Positions 56,122-64,000 of a stretch of DNA of 64,000 bases are shown piece after piece. The translations under genes and the position numbers were made by a program. Origin of the DNA: Oscheius onirici (lineage: Eukaryota > Nematoda > Chromadorea > Rhabditida > Rhabditidae); NCBI GenBank assembly GCA_932521025.1, contig OW051471.1:3286001-3350000 (forward strand), given 5' to 3'. The notes below the pieces were generated by a model. The model was not told the origin of the DNA. It did not search any database and saw only the letters and a list, made by a program, of their open reading frames with translations. Position 1 is the first letter of the stretch; each line of letters begins with the position of its first letter.

Positions 56122-56804
56122 TTCTCTCTCCGTGCTCCGGACAATGTCGTTATTGAGAGGAAGCCGCTGCGACTGCTGATCAAACGATCCAAAATGGGTG
56201 AGTCTTTCTCTCTTTTTTTGACTGGACTCAGTCTCTGCAACGAGTCACTATCTTATCATTCTTTAGTCGCCTTACAAATGGCTTCCCTAGTCCTTCGTAT
56301 CAAACCAGCTTGACCGCCATTTTTCTTACAGCTCCTTCTTATGGTTTTTTTTCAAAAAGGGACTTTCGTTTCAAGCCTTATTAGCACAAAAACATTAGAT
56401 ACTCAGCCAGGAACGCAGCTAAAACTTGCTTTTGGCTGCGTATCCGTGAACCAAGTTTCTCGGTTAACAATGAGCAGTAGAATTTCTATTCCTTTCTTTC
56501 TAATTGTAAGCAACCTTACCCCCTCCAGCCATCACCATTTAAAAGGACCCGAACTACTCCCAAAAATTCCATATTTGTCCAGGCACTTTGTTAAACAATC
56601 CCATTCCTTTTCAAAGCTCCCTCTCTTTTCAACACAGGACACATGCCCATTTTTATGATAATTGTTTATGACTGTTTGTTGGCTGTCATTTACGCAGACG
56701 CGACTGGAAAACAGCTCGAAAAGGCTCCAATCAGGCCTGGTTTTGAGGGATGTCGAGATTACCTTTGCCTAGTAAAACATACTGGGATAAATGATAAAAC
56801 TTGA
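56122..56804 (+). other. Pair of exon-like segments of an unknown protein
   Basis: Two segments with good splice signals fit in phase. 56122-56197 follows GTTTCAG, reads FSLRAPDNVVIERKPLRLLI and KRSKM, and ends at GTGAGT. 56698-56804 follows ACGCAG and reads DATGKQLEKAPIRPGFEGCR then DYLCLVKHTGINDKT before a stop. I do not recognise the protein and see no upstream exons with confidence. Confidence 0.3.
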
Positions 56805-58026
56805 GAGCCAAAATTGTGTAGTTTTAACAGGAGAAAATCCATTGAAGAGTCATAAAGTTCACTGTTCTTGTTATTTTTGTACCTGTCAGTGGTAATGTCT
56901 CCCATAATTCACATCCCTCTAAATCTTCTTCTACCGGTAAGACCAAAAAACCGAACAAGAAGCAAGCAACTTCTGGATCTACGTTAGGTAGATGATTGAT
57001 TTGACCGCCTCTTTTTTATCCATGATCAAATTTTGTCTTCTTTAAGAGCCGTCCTTCTCCGTAAACTGTGCTCTTCCTGCGCTCTCGTTCGATCCTTTGA
57101 TCATATTGTTAGCCTCTCAATGGAAATCACAATAACCTCATCTACGGAACGCTTGTCCTCTCCTTTGGTCTGAACCAAAACCGTCCAAATATTTGAGTGA
57201 TTGCGTGGCGCCTTCTCGGCTTATCTCAGAGAATTTGTTTGGCAACCTGCCAGCCGTGTCAACCGTCGACCCTCAAATACAAATACCCGATTAAAACAAC
57301 ATTTTTCTTAGGATTCATAGACATTTTTAGGCAGTTGTCTTGCTCAAGAAATACCCTATTTTCAGTTGTGCTTCTAAAGAGCCGACTTGTCATTTTCTTA
57401 TTGAGTTTCACAGACAGAGGTTTCTACATTTGTAGTTGCTTCCAGAGAGACTACTTTCCCCATTTCCCTCCAGCTCAAACCCATTGGATGACTCACTGCC
57501 AAAAGCTGAATAAACTTGCCGACATCCTCTGGGATTGGAACGATCCGACCAGATAACTTGTCCTTACTCTCTACTTTCGTTTGAAACTCTCCAATTTGCT
57601 CCAAACTTCAAATAAGTTCCTTGTATAAAGAGTCCTAACACGTGATGTTCCCACCATTCTCCATCGAATTCTGTCAACCTTCGTACCAACTTGTCTTTCC
57701 TTTCCATTAACCAATATCTTGTTCAGTTGTTCCTACTCGATAGGCTCTCTTTCTCTTCATCCAGATGAATTTATTGTCTCTCCCATGTCTCAACCCTACT
57801 GTCTCCGTCCTTATCACTCGGTATGTATTCATCGCTCCATATTCTTTCGACACTTTTCTTTTTTGAAGCTCTTTAATTTGCTCCCAGTCCATCTTCAGAA
57901 GAGCTGAATTTTCCGGCGTTACTATTTCTTTCTACTGTCACTGCGGTTTTGGTGGAACTGTGACTCTCTGTAACTTCTCATCCTCTCCAAGAATAACAGA
58001 AAGTTTCACTCAATGAGTCAGCTTGA

Positions 58027-58192
58027 ACTTTGTCCAGCTTGTGAACAGGCATTGTGATCTTCTGCTCGAAGAGAAAGAGATTTTCGGCACCCACTTCCAA
58101 TTTCCCAGGGTGGACGAGTTGCTAAGCAGTTTGTTAGGGTATAACGTCAAAGTCTGCCAGTTTCTTTCCCTCTTCACCGAATGCCCAAGCTG
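58027..58192 (+). other. Exon-like open segment, unknown
   Basis: An open frame reads NFVQLVNRHCDLLLEEKEIF and GTHFQFPRVDELLSSLLGYN before a stop at about 58192. A basic lysine-rich frame (MPKLKKKRRVRTSQ) begins at 58181. The composition looks protein-like but no family comes to mind, and neighbouring exons are not visible. Confidence 0.25.
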
Positions 58193-60116
58193 AAGAAGAA
58201 ACGTCGTGTGAGAACCTCTCAAAACTCTCTTAACAAGAAGAAGAAAACAGGATACCCCCGAGAAGAAGAATAAACGGAGACCGGTAAAAAGGAAGAAAAG
58301 ACGATCAGGAGGGATTATCCATAAAGAAGCAGTAATTGCGGGTCTGTTTCTCCTTCCTTTTTGAAACCTTTGACGCATTTTCGAGCGACTCTCTCTCTCT
58401 CTCCGCAATAAGCGGATCAGACAACATGCAAATATCGACCCAATTTGACTCATCGCGGCTCAATAGAGTTCAATATTCCGGATCGTTGTACTTGTTCCCT
58501 TTCCAAGGATTTGACACCACGCGTTTTACTCCGGGTGTACAAGACGATAATATGGACAGGAGCATAAAAAGTTGGAAACGTCTGACTGATTCTTGGTCTT
58601 CTTCATATCCTTTTGACATCTCTATTTCACTCGTTCCACCTTGGAATCTGCCTATAACATTCTCCCTGCCATCTTCTGTTGTTACGCTCTACTTTTGTCG
58701 TTCTCCACCAAAGTGGAGCAAAGTTGAGATACTTCATTGTTCTTCATTCCTCTATCCAGTTGATTCCAATTGTTTTCCAAACTTTCCTTTCCGGTAACTC
58801 GAATTCTTGTGTGATTCTTGACCTTTCTTATCCGGCTACTAATCATCTTGCTATCTGTCTACTGAGACTCTACTGAGCTGATCGAAAAAACGCCTAGTAT
58901 GGAGGAAAGTCGGGTTCTCACCCATCGGGACTAGCAGTAGAAGACCAAAACTTTTCTTACAATTAAATTGTAAAAACTACTATTGGTGAGGAAATTGCCA
59001 TGAAGACTACTAGCTGTCTCTAGACAGTACACATGAAAGTAAGTAGTGAGACTGAGTCATCCGAAATTGTGTAAAATGAATGCCCTTATAACTACTGTAA
59101 CAGGATAGTGTTTTGCCTTACTTCGGAAGTAATAGAACTAGAACAACAGTCTATCAAAGAACAAGTAGGGAAACTGACTAGAGAGTCAGTTCGGACAGTC
59201 CCATTGCTCTTGACTCTGACACTTCTATTGTTAACTCTCAAGAGAGACGCTGTTACCAATTTGCAACGTGTTGTAATCCCATGAAAAACTTTCACAATTT
59301 TCCAAACTTTTACATACAATTAGTCTCAAACTTCTGCTGCAACTTTTAATTATTGCTATTTTGGCATTGTTATCCAGGCGACTCTTTGTATCTCTTATCT
59401 CTTTTGATCCAACCTCCAACTGAACTTTGTGCAGTAGAAATTCAGCTGTGCTGCTATACAACTTTGCATAGTTCATCGTTTTGGTCAGTGACTAAGTTCC
59501 AGCTCCAGATAGTTCATTTCAGTTGCGACTTTTTTTCAATCCTCTCGCTGAAATGAGCCTATTCTACAGTTATTATTACTCCCCATTCTTCCTCGAATTC
59601 GACGGTTTTGATGTTTACTCTTCCGCCTACTTGTTTGAAATTGCTGGGGGTCTAAACTAAAATCAAACGCTCCGAGAAGTTTGACCCTTTGCCAGTTTTT
59701 TTGGCTTGATATAGCCCTATAGTTTCTTTCCCCCTTGACCATGCATTGTCTGGATGAATCCTAATATTTTGGCTGCTTCCGGAAGAACAAACTTTACGTG
59801 TCCGTCTCTGTTTGAAAGGAAACTAAAATCTGTGATTTCCGCTCCTTATCAAAGTTATAGTTTTGCCTGCCTGATTCAGGGTCAAAACGTCACGACTGTG
59901 TGCTCACAAGTCGCCCCATCTGGACTCTTAGTCACTGCCTGCCATTGGCCCTGTTCCCCCTTTTAAACAGTCTTGATCTCCGTTCAATCCCCTCAGTTTC
60001 AGCCTCCGTAGCCCCGACAGCCGGCTCCAGGCCGATTATCATCGAGGGACCGAGCAAGAGTCGTGAGTTTCTGAAGTTTAAATGTTGATGGAAAGAGAAT
60101 TTCAGCTCTCGAGGAT

Positions 60117-63100
60117 ATGGAAGCGCCGGCAAAACAACCATGGTGGCGGAGGATATGTTGCTGTTTACCCTCGTCTAGTAGTCAATTACAAGGTAAAGGA
60201 CCATTATACACTTCGACAGAAGATAGTTTTTTTCTCATGATGCGGATTGCATGAGACCCGTAAAGTAAGAGGGTGAGACAGAATGTTTTTGTGTTGCTGT
60301 TGGCTGTCCTGTGTTGGCGTCCAATCGGTCCGAACTCTGAGAAAACTAATAAGATTCTATTTGTTTAGATCGGGTTGGTACGAAAGGTTTGAAATCATCG
60401 AAAAGCATCAAACACTCAATACAAAAGTACCGACAGAAAAACTATTGTTTAGGTGAATCACAACGACATCTGAAGGCGAATGATAGGCAATTTAATTCAG
60501 GTTTTAAATATGCCGTGAGTCTTTTTCTTACACTTTTTTAAAGCTTGACTTCAGGATAATTATATCAAAACGTCAAAATATAATATGATCACCTTCATTC
60601 CCCAAAATCTGTTTGAACAATTCCAGCGGATAGCCAATTTCTATTTTCTCATTCTCATGATTCTACAGGTTTAACAACGTTTATACTTTTATAGACAAAA
60701 TAAATTCCAGTTCATCCCTCAAATATCGTCCATCTCATGGTATTCGACGGCCATTCCACTTTTTATCGTGCTAGCATTTTCGGCGGTGAAAGACGGCTAT
60801 GACGATGTGGTACGTTTTGCGAGACCCAGCACAGAAAACATTGGATGCCCGCAACGAAGATGAAAACGGTTACGGTAGTGCTCTATTAACTGAATTGACA
60901 CTACAGTCTGTTCATTTTGGAGAAGGGGATATCATAACCGTCTAGTTCCGACGCCTAAATCCATTACTTGAGTCTCGAAACGAACAAAAGCTGTTGTCGG
61001 CACCGCTTACAGTTATTTCTTGACCAGAGTCAATTCTCTTTTTCAGCAACGCCACATTTCTGACAGAAATGTAAACGGCCGAAAGTCCTACGTGGTCAGG
61101 AATGGTCACCTGAATGAGGAAGACTGGAGCGGAGTGAAAGTCGGCGACGTGATAAGAATGATGAGCAATCAGTTTGTCGCGGTTCGTCTTTATTCATTGT
61201 TCACTCCTTTCTTTCACACAGGCTGACTTGTTACTGATATCGACTTCCGAACCGCACGGTATCTGTTATATTGAGACAATGGAGCTGGACGGAGAGACGA
61301 ATCTGAAATCCAGAGGTGCCTTGACTGATACAGCAGATATGGGCGATGATCTCGATGCAATCTCTAGATTTGACGGTCAGTTTTTCTTTGTTCTGTTTGA
61401 TTTCTGAGCAAAATTGCTGTTACAGTTCCATTGTAGTCACTCGTGAGAATACACTTCTACAGCTTTGTAGATTACTGAGAGTTAGAAAACGTTGAATCAG
61501 AAAAAGACACAGACGCAATCATTGGGAAGAGCAAGCTATTAGGATGTCCTTTGAACATAGCTAGAACCTTGGCAGAAAGAACAGTCTCGTGTACATCTCA
61601 ATTTAAGGATAATCTTTTAATCGTTTGATCAAAGAGTTACTGTGTCCTTCACTTGAATTACTGATGAGCTTGCTGTATTGCGGTGGTTATCCTAAAATTG
61701 GACAGCATCAATAGTCCTCAAAACAAGAGACGTTCATAAAACTGGATCTTCTTGCGGCGTGTTAACAGAGTGTTTAACTCACGCAATTTGAATCACTTTC
61801 AGGGGAAGTAGTCTGCGAACCACCAAACAACAAACTGGACAAGTTCAATGGAAAACTGCTCTGGCAAAACAAGGAACATCCGATCGACAATAATAATATT
61901 CTCCTCCGTGGCTGTATCCTCAAAAATACCAGATGGTAAATGCTTTTTTCGACCTAATACAAAAGCTCAATTCAGGTGCTACGGAGTGGTAGTCTTTGCC
62001 GGAAAGGACACGAAACTGATGATGAACAGTGGAAAGACAAAGTTTAAGAGAACTTCTCTAGATCGTTTCCTGAACATTCTGATCATGGGAATCGTACTCT
62101 TTCTCATCGCCATGTGTCTGATCTGCACGATTCTTTGCGGAGTCTGGGAATGGACGACGGGACGATATTTCACAGTCTACCTGCCTTGGGATCCCGTCGT
62201 ACCAAACCGCGAAAACCAGGGATCTGGTCAGATTGCTGTCATTGCTTTTCTAATGTTCTTCTCCTACGTCATCTTGCTCAACACGGTCGTGCCAATCTCG
62301 CTCTACGTCAGTGTCGAAATTATTCGGTTTATTCACTCGATGTGGATCAACTACGACCAGCACATGTTCTACGATAACGGGGAGAAGAGCGTTCCAGCCA
62401 GGGCTCATACTACTACTTTGAATGAGGAATTGGGACAGGTAAGAGTTCGTTTGAATAGTTTTCGGAGCCGTCCTTTAACTTTTTCGTTCGAAACCGTTTT
62501 ACACAATTTGGCTGTGTATCTTGATTGAGTATCCAATGTTTATGTTCTAAATCGAAACAAACGTTCTCGAAACGAAATGATACTCGCTGACTGTCAGCTG
62601 CTGTCTTTTGAATGTGTCTGCATTAAATACTCAGCCAAGTAAGAGATTCTGTGACCTGTCTATTTCAAGAAACTGAGAATATAATCACAACTAAAGTTGA
62701 AATGAAATTCTATTTCTACCTGTACACAGTTTCGCGTAACGGAAAATATTCGTTATTCTTGGCTGATTGTGAGCATAAAAGAGTAACCGGAAGCAAGTAA
62801 TCTAATCCTATTCAGGTCCAATACGTGTTCAGTGACAAGACGGGTACTCTCACGCGAAACATCATGACATTCAACAAGTGCACAATCAACGGAGTCTCGT
62901 TTGGAGACGTCTATGACGTGCAGGGAAATCCGATGGAAGTCAATGATGTTTGTTTGCTTTTGAGGAAAAATGATCAGGATATTCAGAAAACGAGATCGCT
63001 AGACTTTTCGTGGAATCCAAACTATGAGCCAAGTTTCAAGTTTTTTGACAAGAATCTACTGGATGCGACTAGGAGAGGGGACTTTGAGGTGAGTACAGTA

Positions 63101-63966
63101 ACTGCTTCGAATCAAGAAAACAATTTCCAGGTAACAGAGTTCTGGCGCCTTCTGGCTCTTTGTCACACGGTCATGCCCGAGAGGGACAAGGACGGCCAGC
63201 TCATCTACCAGGCCCAGTCACCGGATGAAGCTGCTCTTACTTCAGCTGCCCGAAACTTTGGCTTCGTTTTTCGTTCCCGTACTCCCCAATCGATCACCAT
63301 CGAAGTCATGGGAAAGGAAGAAGTCTACGAGCTGCTCTGTATCCTTGACTTTAACAACGACAGGAAGCGAATGTCCGTAGTTGTGAGAAACTCTCAGGGA
63401 AAGATCCGTCTCTACTGTAAAGGAGCTGACATGATGGTTATGGCCAGGTTGAAGAAGGACACATCACAGATTCTGAGGACGTCGACTGACGGTCATTTGG
63501 CCGAGTTTGCTAATATTGGATTGAGGACACTGTGTCTGGCTTATAAGGACATTGATACGAGCTTCTTTGAGGACTGGATCGTGAGTTTTTAGAGCAATTC
63601 ACTCAGTGACATAACTGCTTTCAGAGACGACAAAAAGAAGTTGCTTTGGAGATGTACAACAAAGAGAAGAAGCTGGACGAAGTCTACGAGGAAATGGAGT
63701 CTGGAATGACCTTGATCGGAGCCACAGCCATAGAAGACAAGCTTCAGGACGGTGTTCCCGAGACGATTGCTCGTCTGGCCGAGGCCAACATCAAGATCTG
63801 GGTTCTGACTGGAGACAAGACCGAAACAGCCATCAACATTGCCTATTCTTGTCGTCTTCTGACCGACGATATGAGAGAAATTGTCGTTATTGACGGACAG
63901 AATCAGCATGAGGTGGAGGTACAGCTGAAAGCTACAAAGACGAGATTTGAGGCCATCATGAACCAG
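60117..63966 (+). CDS. ATP8B: P4-ATPase phospholipid flippase, ATP8B-type (partial, runs off window)
   Basis: P4-ATPases move phospholipids to the cytosolic leaflet. Exons: 60117-60192, 60453-60514, 60555-60668, 60711-60809, 61047-61181, 61222-61375, 61803-61935, 61976-62438, 62816-63088, 63131-63580 and 63625-63966; an intron follows to the window end. All phases agree. Motifs: [10 protein letters not shown] near the start, [22 protein letters not shown]1-2 ([20 protein letters not shown]), [15 protein letters not shown]-type [20 protein letters not shown] (the DGET actuator), [20 protein letters not shown] (TM4 with PISL), [15 protein letters not shown] (phosphorylated Asp), [20 protein letters not shown] and [18 protein letters not shown]. 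The PISLYVSVE sequence favours ATP8B over ATP8A. The start at 60117 is tentative: an upstream open exon (SVAPTAGSRPIIIEGPSK, 60001-60060) could belong to the gene. Confidence 0.93.
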
Positions 63967-64000
63967 GTTGGCTTTAAAGTCTCATTTCTTCTCTTTCTCT

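Larger units (their letters stand above)
53520..60100. other. Region without a confident gene; pyrimidine-rich plus strand
   Basis: Apart from two exon-like fragments noted separately I cannot support a gene in these 6.6 kb. Plus-strand sequence is strikingly rich in CT tracts, especially 57.6-58.8 kb, so the minus strand looks purine-rich like coding DNA of this genome, but minus-strand frames there are repeatedly interrupted. It may be a long first intron or promoter of the P4-ATPase gene, or a decayed element. Bases 51563-53330 likewise hold no gene I can name. Confidence 0.4.

Noticed and set aside
1..64000. CRISPR array or bacterial-type operon
   Set aside because: No regularly spaced direct repeats; the genes are intron-rich and of animal type.

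Overview
The window is animal nuclear DNA and most likely comes from a nematode. Genes are split by very short introns (often 39-60 nt) with GT donors and TTTTCAG/TTTTAG acceptors. Many start codons lie a few bases after such an acceptor with no upstream exon visible, as in spliced-leader trans-splicing. Genes are packed, some at operon-like spacing, and one gene resembles the nematode Sre chemoreceptors. Exon models were assembled by hand; for most complete genes the phases close exactly (SPD-2 755 aa, OSGEPL1 415 aa, IFRD 404 aa, MGME1 291 aa, STAMBP 395 aa, XPC 1006 aa, ALKBH1 333 aa, GCK-3/OXSR1 351 aa). The species cannot be told from the sequence alone.

Layout: 0.3-4.7 kb, SPD-2 centrosome gene and an unrecognised beta-rich gene. 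5.0-10.7 kb, a broken copy of the SPD-2 3' end, a small hAT-type element, a damaged BiP/HSP70 pseudogene and a pogo-like transposon carrying a second pogo-like element. 11-18.5 kb (minus), mitochondrial tRNA t6A synthase OSGEPL1 and IFRD; OSGEPL1 intron 4 holds a deep nest of transposons. 18.5-20.7 kb, no gene, one TTAA-flanked element. 20.8-26.1 kb (plus), ATG12, MGME1 and STAMBP about 150 bp apart, a probable operon. 26.5-34.7 kb, BUB1 (minus) and XPC/Rad4 (plus), divergent around a MITE. 34.9-36.4 kb, repeats. 36.8-38.9 kb, a Sre-like receptor (minus). 39.2-45.3 kb, a UQCC6/BRAWNIN-like microprotein whose last exon overlaps, in another frame, the first exon of ALKBH1. 45.4-47.9 kb (minus), GCK-3/OXSR1 kinase with a Ly6-like secreted protein gene inside an intron. 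48.7-51.6 kb, a DXO-like gene with an in-frame TGA and an orphan gene. 51.6-60 kb, no confident gene. 60.1-64 kb, the first part of an ATP8B-type P4-ATPase, cut by the window end.

The genes are mostly housekeeping: centrosome assembly (SPD-2), spindle checkpoint (BUB1), DNA repair (XPC), mitochondrial maintenance (MGME1, OSGEPL1, UQCC6-like), RNA/DNA demethylation (ALKBH1), autophagy and endosomal deubiquitination (ATG12, STAMBP), osmotic signalling (GCK-3) and lipid flipping (ATP8B). The most unusual structures are the dual-frame exon at 39.65-39.75 kb, the transposon nest at 11.8-14.6 kb whose order of insertion can be read from target-site duplications and empty-site comparison, the nested Ly6 gene, and the DXO lesion.
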